Assembly: GCF_028532725.1 (NCBI RefSeq)
Contig: NZ_JAQKGU010000004.1
Location: 186,001-250,000 of the forward strand
Direction of reading: 5' to 3'
Source: Desulfovibrio sp. Fe33
Lineage (GTDB): Bacteria; Desulfobacterota; Desulfovibrionia; Desulfovibrionales; Desulfovibrionaceae
DNA: 64,000 nt
Shown here: positions 8,813-17,638 of the stretch, piece after piece
How positions within the stretch are numbered: the first letter of the stretch is position 1
Layout: every line of letters begins with the position of its first letter
Notes under the pieces: model-generated
Databases searched by the model: none
Seen by the model: only the letters and a program-made list of their open reading frames with translations
What the model was told of the DNA's origin: nothing
Made by a program: the position numbers and the translations under genes

Positions 8813-8863
8813 GTTCCTGATAAAGCTAAAAAAGAAAAAGAAACGGGCGGTGATGTTGTGCAT
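8789..8863 (-). CDS. phenylalanine-rich leader peptide (attenuation control)
   Basis: A 24-codon frame, ATG at 8863-8861 and TAG at 8791-8789, starts MHNITAR, then FFFFFSF (six Phe in seven codons, residues 8-14), and ends in IRNACGLGVR. Six Phe codons just before an antiterminator arm is the layout of pheL/pheM-type leaders. If charged tRNA-Phe is short, a ribosome stalled on the Phe run leaves the 8812-8798 arm free to block termination. With ample Phe the ribosome reaches the stop and the terminator forms. No clear Shine-Dalgarno is visible. A TTGACA at 8899-8894 with a poor -10 would put the RNA start almost on the ATG, so either the mRNA is nearly leaderless or transcription comes from ridA. 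Confidence 0.85.
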   Translation of the reverse strand: MHNITARFFFFFSFIRNACGLGVR

Positions 8864-8928
8864 GATTTTCAGGTATCCATTTTGCGAAGAGCCTGTCAAG
8901 TAGAGTTTTCGCAACGTGCCGGATCGCG

Positions 8929-9312
8929 TTAGTCGATGACGGCCACGCATTTGAATTCGACCAGGCCTCCCAGGGGCAGGCCCGCCACCTGGATGGCGGC
9001 GCGGGCGGGCTTGTGGCCGGTGAAAAATTCGGCGTAGATGGCGTTGAGGTCGGCGAAACGGCCCATGTCCATGATGAACACGTCCACGGCAAGGACCTTG
9101 TCCAGGGAGGAACCGGTCTCTTCCAGGATGGCCTTCAGGTTTTCCAGCGCCTGGCGGGTCTGGGCCTTGAACCCTTCGGCCAGTTTGCCTTCGGAAGGGA
9201 TGATGCCGAGCTGGCCGGACACGTGGATCATGCCGTTGACGGCGGTTGCCTGGGAGTAGGGGCCCACGGCGGCCGGGGCCTTATCCGTATGGATCAGTTG
9301 GATATCGGACAT
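8929..9312 (-). CDS. ridA: RidA-family enamine/imine deaminase
   Basis: 127 residues, the usual RidA length. GPYSQA (17-22), VSGQLG (31-36), and KPARAAIQVAGLP with the substrate-binding Arg104 are all present, as is the final VEFKCVAVID strand. It hydrolyses reactive 2-aminoacrylate and related imines formed by PLP enzymes, working as a cytoplasmic trimer. The ribosome site AAGGAG precedes the ATG. It follows the Gate-domain gene by 19 bases and precedes the Phe attenuator by 65 bases, so ridA transcription may feed the aromatic leader. Confidence 0.93.
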   Translation of the reverse strand: MSDIQLIHTDKAPAAVGPYSQATAVNGMIHVSGQLGIIPSEGKLAEGFKAQTRQALENLKAILEETGSSLDKVLAVDVFIMDMGRFADLNAIYAEFFTGHKPARAAIQVAGLPLGGLVEFKCVAVID

Positions 9313-9331
9313 GGAGTTCTCCTTGTCGGGG

Positions 9332-10297
9332 TTATTTTTCAGCCCACAGAAAGGCGGTGCGGGCCCGTTCCGGTACGCGGCGGACGACTTGGACGATGAG
9401 GGCCATGGCCAGCACGGCGAAGATCAAACGTCCCCAGAACGCTCCGCTCATGTGTCCGCCTATGAGCGCAATGAGCAGGGTATCTTCGATGAGCGAATGG
9501 CACAAGCCCATGAAAGTCAGGGAATAGAAAACGTCTTCTTTGCTCAGGACGCCGTTGCGCGCTTCATTGATGATGAGTCCGCCTCCGTAGGAGAGCCCCA
9601 TGGTCAGGCCGATGACGGTGATGGCCGAGGCCTTGGGGCCGATGCCGATGAGGTTGAGCACGGGCCGGAGGATGCGGTTCATGAGGTCGATTGCGCCGAT
9701 GGCGCGGAGCACCCGCATGATGGAGATGAGAGCGAAGATGATGCAGAAGATGGACAGCAGATTCTTGGCCTGACCGATCGCCCAAGCCATGAGAGAGCCC
9801 GTTCCCGCGGTCGGGTCGGACTGGAAGAGCATGACCGCCGGGGTGTTCAACGTACCCGTGGCCGAGTAGATCAGGTGAAGCAGCCAGGCTAGGACGAACG
9901 CCCCGGCCATGCGCACGCAGCATTGGAAAAGGAAGCGCGCGCCGGAGCGGTCGGCGATGGCGGTCTCCACGGGCAAGCCGTGCGCCACGAGCATCAGCAC
10001 GCCGAGGACCGTGGCCTGGGCCGAGGTCAGCGGGGCTTCGCCGGTGAAGGACGCCAGGACGATCATGCCGGTGTAAATGTTGTTGATGAGGGTTGTGGCC
10101 CAGACAAGTCCCATCTCGGCGGGCAGCCCGAGGATTCCCATGAGGGGCTCAAGCGGCCAGGCGAGATACTTGATGAGATCGAGTTCCTGGAGAATCTTGA
10201 CCAGGATGAGTATCGGGATCATGACCTTGAACAACTGCAGGCAGGCGTCGGTCGTCTCACGGAAGATGGTTTTTAATATGGAGATCATCTTCTTCAT
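9332..10297 (-). CDS. nucleoside-recognition (Gate) domain membrane protein
   Basis: 321 residues with about eight hydrophobic segments. Two copies of the Gate repeat are visible: one around residues 15-110 (LVKILQELDLIKYLAWPLEPLMG) and one around 195-300 (RILRPVLNLIGIGPKASAITVIG, then LSYGGGLIINEA). Such proteins are inner-membrane and are related to SpmA/SpmB and to the gate of nucleoside transporters; the substrate is unknown. It starts with a Lys-rich MKKMISILKTIF helix. The short spacing to ridA indicates one transcript. Confidence 0.8.
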   Translation of the reverse strand: MKKMISILKTIFRETTDACLQLFKVMIPILILVKILQELDLIKYLAWPLEPLMGILGLPAEMGLVWATTLINNIYTGMIVLASFTGEAPLTSAQATVLGVLMLVAHGLPVETAIADRSGARFLFQCCVRMAGAFVLAWLLHLIYSATGTLNTPAVMLFQSDPTAGTGSLMAWAIGQAKNLLSIFCIIFALISIMRVLRAIGAIDLMNRILRPVLNLIGIGPKASAITVIGLTMGLSYGGGLIINEARNGVLSKEDVFYSLTFMGLCHSLIEDTLLIALIGGHMSGAFWGRLIFAVLAMALIVQVVRRVPERARTAFLWAEK

Positions 10298-10448
10298 TAT
10301 CGGGTTCCTTTTGCCGTGCGGACAATAGAGCCTCCGCCCCGGAAAGAAAAGGCCTGTCTATGGGGTTGCCTCTAGGCCATCCGTCGTTTTCCCTCTCCGT
10401 TCTGGATTCGGCCGGAGGAGAAGAAATTGTCGAGTCGCCTTGTGGAAA

Positions 10449-11582
10449 TTATGCCAAACGTTGCGCCGCGGCTTTCTCCAGGGCGCGGAGCTTGAATCGG
10501 GCCTTGAGGGAAAGCGGTTTGAATTGGGCTTTGATTTTGCGCCGCCAGGAGTGGAAGGCGTTGCTTTTGTCTCCGGTCACGGCGGCGACCAGTTGCTTGG
10601 CGGGGAAGGCGTAGGAGTCGAAGATTTCCAGGGCCTTTTGTTTGTCCTTGCCGCACAGGGCCTGCGCCAGGGGAACGAAATGATTGTCGCATTTGACCTC
10701 GGGCCGCAGGTATTCGTCGGAAAACCAGGACGGGTCCAGCTTGTCGAAGACTTCGAGTCCGAGTTCAAGCCAGCGGTCGCGCCAGTGTCCTTGTTCGGTC
10801 CCGATGGCTATGGCCGCTTTGCGGGTGTCCCGGAAGAAGTTTTCCTGCAGGTATTTGACCAAAGGCTTGTAGAGTCCCTGTTCGAATAAGATTTTCTTGC
10901 AATAGGTGAAGTGGCCCAACTCGTGTTCCATGAGCACTTCCAAGCTGGTGGAGCATGGTTTGTGCTCTTGTCTGAAATAATAAAAGAAATTGGGGCATTG
11001 GGAGAAAGATTTGATTCTCGGGAGCACCTCGAAGTTGAAACAGACGTCCTGCCCCATTTTGAAGTGGGTATGCTGGACGCCCAGAGCGTTCAAGGTCTCC
11101 AGCTTGTAAATCCATCGCCAGACGACCTTGCTTTTCCAGTACTTCGGAGAGGTGGCGAATGTTAAATGCGAGGCACCAGGCTTGTAAAAGTATTGGCGGC
11201 TATTGAACGTCTTGTGGGAGAACACCACGGCATTGCCGCAAACGGCGTCCACGCCGTCCCTGATTGCCGTCCCATGCATGTCGCGGGCGGCATGAATGTC
11301 GAGGAAGTCGTCGGCGTCGAGCCAGGTGACGTATTCGCCGGTGGCGTTTGTTTGTCCCACCATGCGGGCGGAGCCGAGTCCCTTGTTGGGTTGGTGGATG
11401 ACGCGTATCCGGGGGTCGAAAGTCGAGTAGCGATCCGCTATTTCGCCGGAGCGATCCGTGGAACCGTCGTCGACCACCAGGATTTCAATGTCCCGTTCGG
11501 ACTGGGCAAGGCAGGATTCCAGGGCAACGGGGAGGAAAGACTCCATATTGTAACACGGAATGGCAAATGTGACTTTGGGCAT
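10449..11582 (-). CDS. glycosyltransferase family 2
   Basis: 377 residues with a GT-A fold. The N-terminus VTFAIPCYNMESFLPVALES, the nucleotide-binding VDDGSTD (about 36-42) and the DXD-type motif WLDADDFLD (about 89-97) define family 2. The C-terminal 150 residues are rich in aromatic and basic residues and lack membrane helices, so it is likely a soluble or peripheral enzyme adding a sugar to LPS or another surface glycan. The first base lies 108 bases from the nearest neighbour on the same strand. The spacing to the downstream Gate-domain gene is 151 bases, so it may be a separate unit. Acceptor and donor are unknown. Confidence 0.88.
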   Translation of the reverse strand: MPKVTFAIPCYNMESFLPVALESCLAQSERDIEILVVDDGSTDRSGEIADRYSTFDPRIRVIHQPNKGLGSARMVGQTNATGEYVTWLDADDFLDIHAARDMHGTAIRDGVDAVCGNAVVFSHKTFNSRQYFYKPGASHLTFATSPKYWKSKVVWRWIYKLETLNALGVQHTHFKMGQDVCFNFEVLPRIKSFSQCPNFFYYFRQEHKPCSTSLEVLMEHELGHFTYCKKILFEQGLYKPLVKYLQENFFRDTRKAAIAIGTEQGHWRDRWLELGLEVFDKLDPSWFSDEYLRPEVKCDNHFVPLAQALCGKDKQKALEIFDSYAFPAKQLVAAVTGDKSNAFHSWRRKIKAQFKPLSLKARFKLRALEKAAAQRLA

Positions 11583-11773
11583 GTGTGAGGATTGTCCTGT
11601 TTACGTTGCGGCGCACGGAATAATTCGAAATTATATGGTGCATCGCATAAATTGGATTGCTGCAAAAAGCAAGAGACGCGCACTCCGCATGTGACGGTGG
11701 CTTGATGTCCAAGAGGCTGCGATTCGTATCCGTGGAGCCTCCCGAGCTTTGTGTAGCAAGGATTGCCGGATGC

Positions 11774-11803
11774 AAAAAAAGGGAGCCCCGAAGGGCCCCC
11801 TTT
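11774..11803 (-). terminator. terminator after feoB
   Basis: AAAGGGGGCCC pairs with GGGCTCCCTTT on the minus strand around a CTTCG-type loop and runs into TTTTTTT, 23 bases beyond the feoB stop. Confidence 0.85.
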
Positions 11804-11825
11804 GAGTGAGCGTATTTCCCTGGCG

Positions 11826-13961
11826 TTACAGGAACGCCTTGGAGACGTTGTATCCGATGACGGCCATGACGTAGGCCAGGCCGGTGGAGCCTACCACGCT
11901 GAAGGCGGCCCAGCGCCAGCTCGATTCGCGCGCCATGGTGACCACTGTCACGAAGCAGGGCGCGTAGAGCATGGTGAAGATGATGAGGGCTATCGCCGTG
12001 GCCGGGGAGAAGGCCGGATCGGCCACCAGCCGTTCGGACAGCGGTTGGGATTCCTCCGCGTCCACTTCGCCGAGGGAGTAGGCGGTGCCCAGGGTGGAAA
12101 CGATGACTTCCTTGGCCGCGAAGCCGCCGGTCAGGGCGATGTTCACGCGCCAGTTGAAGCCTGCCAGTTCCGAGATGGGTTCGAGCGCGGTGCCGATGCG
12201 CCCGGCCAGGGTGTGGCGGACGGCTTCCTCGGCCTGGGTGTTGTCGATCTCTGCGACCTGCTCTTCGGTCTGGGCGGCGGCGCGTTGCGCTTCATAATGA
12301 GCCACGCGGTCGGCGGGCAGCTCGGGGAAGGTCATCATGGCCCAGATGAGGATGGAGATGCCGAGAATGACGGTACCGGCCTTCTTCATGTATTCCCAGG
12401 TGCGTTCCCAGGTGTGGATGAGCACGCCCTGAAGTGTGGGCATACGATAGGGCGGCAGCTCCATGACGAACGGGGTGGATGCGCCCCGAATGACGGTGGA
12501 ACGCAGCAGCCGGGCCACGAGCAGGGCCATGCCCCAGGCGGACAGGGTGATTATCAGCATGACCGTGGCCGAATCTTCGGGGAAGAACGCGGCGGCCAGC
12601 ATGAGGAAAACGGGCACCTTGGCGCCGCAGGTCATGTACGGGGCCACGAACAGGGTGGCCAGTTTCTCCTTGGGCGAGCGCAGGGTGCGGCTGGCCATTA
12701 CGCCGGGCACGGCGCAGCCGCCGGCGATGCCGCCGGAGACGATGAAGGGGAGCACCGAGGTGCCGTGCAGTCCGAAAATCTTGAAGACGCGGTCGAGCAT
12801 GTAGGCCATGCGGGCGATGTATCCGGAGTCTTCAAGCGCGGAGATCATCAGGAACATGAACATGATGAGCGGCACGAAGCCCATGACGCCGCCCACGCCG
12901 TCGATGATGCCGGAGACGATCAGGGACTGGAGATACCCCTCGGGCAGGAGGTTGGTGGCGGTGTCGCCGATCCAGCCGAAGAGGGCTTCAAGCCAGCCCA
13001 TTGGGATTTCGCCCACGGCGAAAGTCACCTGGTAGATGAGGTAGACGATGCCGAGCATAATCAGGGGGCCGAGGAATCTGTGGGTCAGGACCTTGTCCAT
13101 CTTGTCGGACCGGCTGATGCGGTCCGCGTTGGAGGCGGGGTAGGTGACCACGTTCTTTATCATGGAGGCGATGAACCCGTATCGGTAGTCGGCGATGAGC
13201 GCGTCAGGCCGCATGTTGAGGGTCTTCCGTGTATGGTCGGCAACCTCGGCGGCCATGGCTTCAAGCTTTTCGGAGATCGCGGTGTTGGCCATTCGGCCCT
13301 TGACGATGACGTCCTCGTCGCGCTCCAGGTACTTGATTCCGGTCCAGCGGGCGGGTGCCTTGTCGGTCAAGAACTGCGCCTCTTGGATGATTTTTTCCAT
13401 CTGGCCGAGGACCGGGTCGAGGTCCGGCCCGTAGGAGATATTCAGGGGTTTCCATTCACCGGTCTGTTCTTTGGCCACTTCGAGGGTGGAGGCCAACAGC
13501 TCCTTGGCACCATGGCCGGACCGGGCCACGGTTTCGATGACGGCGCAACCGGAAAGCGCTTGGAGGCGGGCGCTGTCGATCCGTTTGCCGGACTTGCGCA
13601 CTTCGTCCATCATGTTGAGGCCAAGGACCAGCGGCACGCCGAGCTCCATGATCTGCACGGCAAGGTAGAGGTTCCGCTCAAGCGCGTCGGCGTTCATGAT
13701 GTCGATGACCGCCTGCGGCCGGTCATCCACGAGAAAGTTGCGCGCGACCAGCTCTTCCTGGGTATAGGCGGTTAGGGAATAGGTGCCGGGCAGGTCCACG
13801 AGTTCGACGGAGTCTTCCCCCATGTGGATGTGGCCGACCTTCTTTTCGACGGTTACGCCGGGCCAGTTGGCCACGTGTTGCCGTGCCCCGGTCAAGGCGT
13901 TGAACATGGTGGTTTTGCCGCAGTTCGGGTTGCCCGCGATGCCTATGGTGTATTTACCCAT
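11826..13961 (-). CDS. feoB: ferrous iron transport protein B
   Basis: 711 residues. The N-terminal G domain has GNPNCGKTT (10-18, P loop), DLPGTYSL (about 57-64) and NMMDE (about 115-119). A helical GDI-like spacer (about 170-270) is followed by a membrane domain with two Gate repeats, including LPFIVSGGIAGGCAVPGVMASR and GGFAAKEVIVSTLG. This is the GTP-dependent Fe2+ importer of the inner membrane. It starts three bases after feoA, and the gene order feoC-less Cys-rich protein, feoA, feoB is transcribed on the minus strand, probably under Fur control from 14499-14527. Confidence 0.96.
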   Translation of the reverse strand: MGKYTIGIAGNPNCGKTTMFNALTGARQHVANWPGVTVEKKVGHIHMGEDSVELVDLPGTYSLTAYTQEELVARNFLVDDRPQAVIDIMNADALERNLYLAVQIMELGVPLVLGLNMMDEVRKSGKRIDSARLQALSGCAVIETVARSGHGAKELLASTLEVAKEQTGEWKPLNISYGPDLDPVLGQMEKIIQEAQFLTDKAPARWTGIKYLERDEDVIVKGRMANTAISEKLEAMAAEVADHTRKTLNMRPDALIADYRYGFIASMIKNVVTYPASNADRISRSDKMDKVLTHRFLGPLIMLGIVYLIYQVTFAVGEIPMGWLEALFGWIGDTATNLLPEGYLQSLIVSGIIDGVGGVMGFVPLIMFMFLMISALEDSGYIARMAYMLDRVFKIFGLHGTSVLPFIVSGGIAGGCAVPGVMASRTLRSPKEKLATLFVAPYMTCGAKVPVFLMLAAAFFPEDSATVMLIITLSAWGMALLVARLLRSTVIRGASTPFVMELPPYRMPTLQGVLIHTWERTWEYMKKAGTVILGISILIWAMMTFPELPADRVAHYEAQRAAAQTEEQVAEIDNTQAEEAVRHTLAGRIGTALEPISELAGFNWRVNIALTGGFAAKEVIVSTLGTAYSLGEVDAEESQPLSERLVADPAFSPATAIALIIFTMLYAPCFVTVVTMARESSWRWAAFSVVGSTGLAYVMAVIGYNVSKAFL

Positions 13962-13964
13962 GCG

Positions 13965-14207
13965 CTAGTCCTCCAGGGGGGTGACGGTGATGTGGTCGGC
14001 CTCGCTGTTGCGCAAGGTCAGGGTGAAGTCGCGGAGCCGCAGGGCGACGGGATCGCGAAGGGGCGCCTTGCCGATGACCGTGACCTCGGTGCCGGGGATG
14101 AGCCCCATGTCGCGAATGCGGCGGCCGAGCTCGCCGTCTGCGGTTACTGTCCTGATCTTGAGTTTCTGGTTGACCTTGGCTTTGCGTAAACACATGTCTT
14201 GAGCCAT
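13965..14207 (-). CDS. feoA: ferrous iron transport protein A
   Basis: 80 residues with an SH3-like fold. GELGRRIRDMGLIPGTEVTVIGKAPL is the FeoA signature, followed by DPVALRLRDFTLTLR. It is a cytosolic regulator that binds FeoB. The start MAQDMCLRK at 14207 has GAGGAAA seven bases upstream and gives the standard family length; an upstream extension in frame would run through the noncoding spacer. The stop lies three bases from the feoB start. Confidence 0.93.
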   Translation of the reverse strand: MAQDMCLRKAKVNQKLKIRTVTADGELGRRIRDMGLIPGTEVTVIGKAPLRDPVALRLRDFTLTLRNSEADHITVTPLED

Positions 14208-14269
14208 TTCAGTATTTCCTCGAAAAGCGGTTTGGTTGAGAACTGTTATCAATGGTTGGTCAAAAAAAA

Positions 14270-14452
14270 TTAGTGCTGGCCGCAACCGCAGTTGCCGCCC
14301 GGGCCGTCCTTCCCGCCGGAGCAGGAGCCGGACTGGCCGCAACCGCTGCATCCGCAGGAAGGTTGCTTGGCCGTGAATGTCCTCAGCAGCCTGCGCCCCA
14401 CGAAAAAGGCCGCAACCGCAACGATTGCAATGACGACTATGGTGTCGAGCAT
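14270..14452 (-). CDS. FeoB-associated Cys-rich membrane protein
   Basis: 60 residues: one membrane helix (about residues 3-20), an Arg-rich stop-transfer sequence, and a Cys/Gly tail with CGCSGCGQSGSC and NCGCGQ (seven cysteines). Small proteins of this composition are found beside feoA/feoB in many anaerobes (the FeoB-associated Cys-rich family) and are thought to help handle Fe2+. It is the first gene downstream of the candidate Fur-type promoter and lies 62 bases before feoA, so it heads the feo operon. Confidence 0.85.
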   Translation of the reverse strand: MLDTIVVIAIVAVAAFFVGRRLLRTFTAKQPSCGCSGCGQSGSCSGGKDGPGGNCGCGQH

Positions 14453-14498
14453 GACGATTCCCTCAAAGTTTCATCCGACATCAATGCCGGACAACCTC

Positions 14499-14527
14499 GT
14501 GATAGTGATGTTGAGAATCAATGTCAA
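14499..14527 (-). promoter_or_regulatory. sigma-70 promoter with Fur-box-like inverted repeat, feo operon
   Basis: On the minus strand TTGACA (14527-14522) and TATCAC (14504-14499) are 17 bases apart. The spacer holds TGATTCTCAACATCA (14520-14506), an imperfect 7-1-7 inverted repeat with TGAT/ATCA ends like the Fur box. The ATG of the Cys-rich gene lies 47 bases downstream of the -10. Position and target genes support iron control; the match itself is only partial (5 of 7 arm positions). Confidence 0.55.
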
Positions 14528-14692
14528 GCAAGAAGCCTCAAAAAAAGCTTTTCCCGTCTTCGGGTGGAACGACCCGGTATTCCTTGTCTTCCGGTTTTTT
14601 TTATGGTCAGATGCCGATGCTTGGACGCGGATGATAAAGACATTGGCCTCGTCCGGCAACCACTAACCTTGCAACAGTCGCGGAGAGTCCCC

Positions 14693-14911
14693 ATGGATGA
14701 TGGCGGAAAAGAATTCATGCAGTGGATCGATGTCCTCGCCAAGGGCATCATTGCGGGGGCGGCCATCGGCTATCTCTTCAGCTTCACGGGAATGATGGCC
14801 CCGGGCAAGGCCGTGGTTCTCGGCGGGCTTGCCGGTTGCCTCGCGTCCATTACCTTCAAAAATCGCCAGGATGACCGCAAGAATGACCGCAAGGATGACC
14901 CCAAGGATTAG
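14693..14911 (+). CDS. small membrane protein with charged repeat tail, unknown
   Basis: 72 residues, MDDGGKEFMQWIDVLAKG at the start, then two hydrophobic segments at about 17-33 and 39-55, and a tail of DDRK/NDRK/DDPK repeats. CGGAGAG lies six bases before the ATG. The two-helix, Gly-rich layout is reminiscent of AtpI/AtpZ-like small proteins, but there is no ATP synthase operon nearby, so no function is assigned. It is divergent from the feo operon. Confidence 0.6.
   Translation: MDDGGKEFMQWIDVLAKGIIAGAAIGYLFSFTGMMAPGKAVVLGGLAGCLASITFKNRQDDRKNDRKDDPKD
14870..14905 (+). repeat. three tandem 12-bp units inside a coding tail
   Basis: GATGACCGCAAG, AATGACCGCAAG and GATGACCCCAAG follow one another in frame and encode DDRK, NDRK and DDPK. 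Confidence 0.85.
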
Positions 14912-15522
14912 ATCGGCAATTTTTGCACTTTCCTCGACTCGCGTTCTTCTTCATATGTAATGCTTCTTCGTCCGCCCACCAAGTGATCCGCGATTTGGAA
15001 CTGACCGTGGAGACGGCACCCATGCCGGTCTCGCTTCCAAAATAATTGAAGGACATTCGGGCCGCTCCTCTTCGCCGACCATTCCGTTTCAACCGAGAGC
15101 TCTTTATAGGGCATAGTCGAACTCCACGAGTCGGTATGTATTCCTTGGGCTCTTCGGTTTCGTCAATATAGTCGAACAGTTTGAAAAGGGGAGGCGGGGA
15201 AAAAACATGCGTTGTATGGTTCCTCGACATCGCCGCCGCTTCCTGAATCGAAATCGGAACCGTTTTTTTTGAGCCTGCTCCCGGCTACGCGGGATGCGAC
15301 TGCGTCCGAAATTTGTGGTTGTAAGCAAGGAAAAAATTGTGGATATTGTGCGCCGCGCGGCGTGAGGGCGACCTTTCCGCCCTGCCGGACGCTTTTCGGG
15401 AACACTTTCGGACGGACTTTCCGGTTTGGAAAATTCGTGTGACGAGTGCCGATCAATAACGCATTTTCGCAATCAGCCCGGAATCCCTCCGCCTGATAGC
15501 TTGGGAAGTTTGTTTGTTGCTT
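14912..15522. other. 611-base region without a recognisable gene
   Basis: The stretch is less GC-rich than its neighbours and contains stops in all frames at short intervals. Several short open frames occur on both strands, but none has a ribosome site or family resemblance. GGTTCC near 15219 and GGAACC near 15263 followed by eight T could form a long-loop terminator, but the loop is too long to trust. The promoter of the downstream heptosyltransferase should lie here. Confidence 0.4.
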
Positions 15523-16593
15523 ATGGGCTATATGACGAAAGAAGATATCATCACTATTGATCCGCAGCGTATACTTGTCTGTCAATTGAGGCAGATCGGA
15601 GACGTGCTGCTGTCTACTCCCGCAATCCGGCTGCTCAAGGAAAAGTATCCGGAAGCGAAGATAGATATGCTGACCGAAAAAAAGTGCGCGCCGGTGTTGG
15701 AAAACAACCCTCACCTGGACCGGATTTGGCCTATTGATAAAAGGGCCTTGAAGAATCCTCTCACGGCCCTGCGCTATTATGCGAAAGTCGGCGGAGCCGG
15801 GTATGACCTGATAGTGGATTTTCAACAGCTTCCCCGATGCAAGTGGGTGATTCTGTTTTCCCATGCTCCCGTAAAATTGACGTTTACCCCTCCGTGGTAC
15901 AACAAACCTCTCTATACGCACTGGTCGGACATGATGCCCGGTTATGCCGCCAAGGCCAAGGCGAGTGTTCTCGCTCCCCTCGGGATCACGTGGGACAAGG
16001 AAAAACCGGAAATTTTCCTCACCGGCGAAGAACGAGCCGAGGCGTCCCTTTTCCTCGAAAGTGAAGGGCTGTCCGGGGTGCCGTACATCACTGTCGGGCC
16101 AAGCCATCGGCGCGAGACCAGGCGGTGGCCTGCGGAACATTATGCGGGCCTGTTCAAGCTGCTTGAGGAGCGATACCCGAAGTTGAAGGTCTTTCTTCTT
16201 TACGGTCCCGGCGAGAAGGAACTGGCGGAGCGCATTCATTCGGAGAGCGGCGACAATGTCGTGCTTTCCGAGACGATGCTGAGCCTGCGGCAGATGGCGG
16301 CGGTGATGGAGAAAGCCGTGCTGCATCTGGGCAACTGCTCTTCGCCCCGTCATTTCGCGGTGGCCGTCAACACGCCGAGCGTGACCATTCAAGGCGCGAC
16401 CACTAACGCTTGGCGATTCCCCGGCGATGACCATTTGAGTCTCATCCGGCGGGAGGGGTGCTACGGGTGCAACCGGAATGTCTGCAAGCTCGGGACGTTT
16501 GAATGTCTCAAGGAGTATGCGCCCGCGCAAGTGCTCTCCGAATTCTCCGATTTCCTGGAGGACTGCCTGAAGCGCCAGGAAGGCGGAGAATAA
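15523..16593 (+). CDS. glycosyltransferase family 9 (ADP-heptose:LPS heptosyltransferase-like)
   Basis: About 356 residues, the normal family length. ILVCQLRQIGDVLLSTPAIR is the acceptor-side signature, and VGPSHRRETRRWPAEHYAGL with HLGNCSSPRHFAVAV form the donor site. The usual NDSG/NDTG is replaced by GNCSSP, a variation worth noting. The C-terminal cysteines (CYGCNRNVC) match the pattern of heptosyltransferases that end near a CxxC. It is likely a cytoplasmic-face LPS core or O-glycan enzyme. The start is uncertain: ATG at 15523 or 15532 or TTG at 15514, none with an ideal ribosome site. Confidence 0.82.
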   Translation: MGYMTKEDIITIDPQRILVCQLRQIGDVLLSTPAIRLLKEKYPEAKIDMLTEKKCAPVLENNPHLDRIWPIDKRALKNPLTALRYYAKVGGAGYDLIVDFQQLPRCKWVILFSHAPVKLTFTPPWYNKPLYTHWSDMMPGYAAKAKASVLAPLGITWDKEKPEIFLTGEERAEASLFLESEGLSGVPYITVGPSHRRETRRWPAEHYAGLFKLLEERYPKLKVFLLYGPGEKELAERIHSESGDNVVLSETMLSLRQMAAVMEKAVLHLGNCSSPRHFAVAVNTPSVTIQGATTNAWRFPGDDHLSLIRREGCYGCNRNVCKLGTFECLKEYAPAQVLSEFSDFLEDCLKRQEGGE

Positions 16594-16766
16594 AGGATAC
16601 TCTCGGCCGCTGTTTTTTATCTCGTCTTTTCCACAACTTCTTCAGCGCATTCGGCGTCAGTCCTCGCGCGTTCGCAATTGCCTCCCTTCGTTAATGGGAA
16701 AAACTCCGGAATCGTCGGTGTTGCCGTATCCGGGCGAGGGGCCGTATTGTGGAGGTGAGATGTGAA

Positions 16767-16803
16767 CAAGGCCGGAGGGAGTTTCTCCCTCCGGCCTTGT
16801 TTT
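16767..16803 (+). terminator. strong terminator between convergent genes
   Basis: ACAAGGCCGGAGGGAG pairs with CTCCCTCCGGCCTTGT (16785-16800) around a TTT loop, then TTTT. It lies between the heptosyltransferase (plus) and the ABC ATPase gene (minus) in a 311-base spacer that holds nothing else I can support. Confidence 0.88.
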
Positions 16804-16904
16804 GCAGTGCGATGTAAGCTGTTTTCCCGTGCTCAGGGAGACCGCTCAATGGGCCTCGTTGGCGGAGATGCTTTTGTGGAGCCTCTGCCGCCGGGCGGAA
16901 GGGG

Positions 16905-17636
16905 TTACAGTATCTGGCTCAGGAAGAGCTTGGTCCGTTCGTGCTGCGGATCGGTGAAGAAGTGCTCGGGGGTGCCCACTTCGACGATCTTGCCTTCGTC
17001 CATGAACACCACCTGGTCGGCCACTTCGCGGGCGAAGCCCATTTCGTGAGTGACCACGACCATGGTCATGCCTTCCTTCGCCAAGGCCTTCATAACGTCC
17101 AGGACTTCGCCGACCATTTCGGGGTCCAGCGCCGAGGTGGGCTCGTCGAAGAGCATGACCTTGGGGTCCATGGCCAGCGCCCGGGCTATGGCCACGCGCT
17201 GCATCTGGCCGCCGGAGAGCTGGGCCGGGTAGTTGTTCGCCTTGGCGTGGATGCCGACCTTGTTGAGCAGGGTCATGGCCTTTTCCGCGGATTCCCTCTT
17301 GCCGCGTTTGCGCACGGAAGTTTGGCCCACGGTGACATTTTCCAGCACGGTCAGGTGCGGGAAAAGGTTGAAGGACTGGAAGACCATGCCCACTTCCATG
17401 CGGACTTTGTTGATGTTGGTCTTGCAGTCGAGAATGTCCACGCCGTCGATCATGATGTGGCCGGAATCGGCCTTTTCCAGGCGGTTCAGGCAGCGCAGGA
17501 AGGTGGACTTGCCGGAGCCGGACGGTCCGATGACGACCACCACCTCTCCGGGATTGATGTGATAGGACACGTCGTGCAGGGCCTGGACCTCGTGCGGGAC
17601 GAAGAAGGTCTTGTGTACGTTTTTTACGTCGATCAT
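16905..17636 (-). CDS. polar amino acid ABC transporter ATP-binding protein
   Basis: 243 residues. Walker [10 protein letters not shown] (about 37-45), Q loop, signature [15 protein letters not shown], Walker [15 protein letters not shown] and the switch His in VVTHEMGFA are all present. [19 protein letters not shown] is typical of the GlnQ/HisP group. [11 protein letters not shown] starts at the ATG ending two bases before the permease stop, so the two genes abut. It powers uptake of a polar amino acid together with the permease and binding protein just upstream. Confidence 0.93.
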   Translation of the reverse strand: MIDVKNVHKTFFVPHEVQALHDVSYHINPGEVVVVIGPSGSGKSTFLRCLNRLEKADSGHIMIDGVDILDCKTNINKVRMEVGMVFQSFNLFPHLTVLENVTVGQTSVRKRGKRESAEKAMTLLNKVGIHAKANNYPAQLSGGQMQRVAIARALAMDPKVMLFDEPTSALDPEMVGEVLDVMKALAKEGMTMVVVTHEMGFAREVADQVVFMDEGKIVEVGTPEHFFTDPQHERTKLFLSQIL

Positions 17637-17638
17637 GA

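Noticed and set aside
8826-9092. An 88-codon frame on the minus strand ending in FLFLF
   Set aside because: It is the other-frame reading of the ridA end and the Phe leader. The 24-codon frame fits the terminator/antiterminator layout, whereas this one overlaps ridA out of frame.
11763-13775. A 670-codon open frame on the plus strand opposite feoB
   Set aside because: Shadow of feoB through codon bias: Gly/His/Asp-rich composition and no recognised domain.
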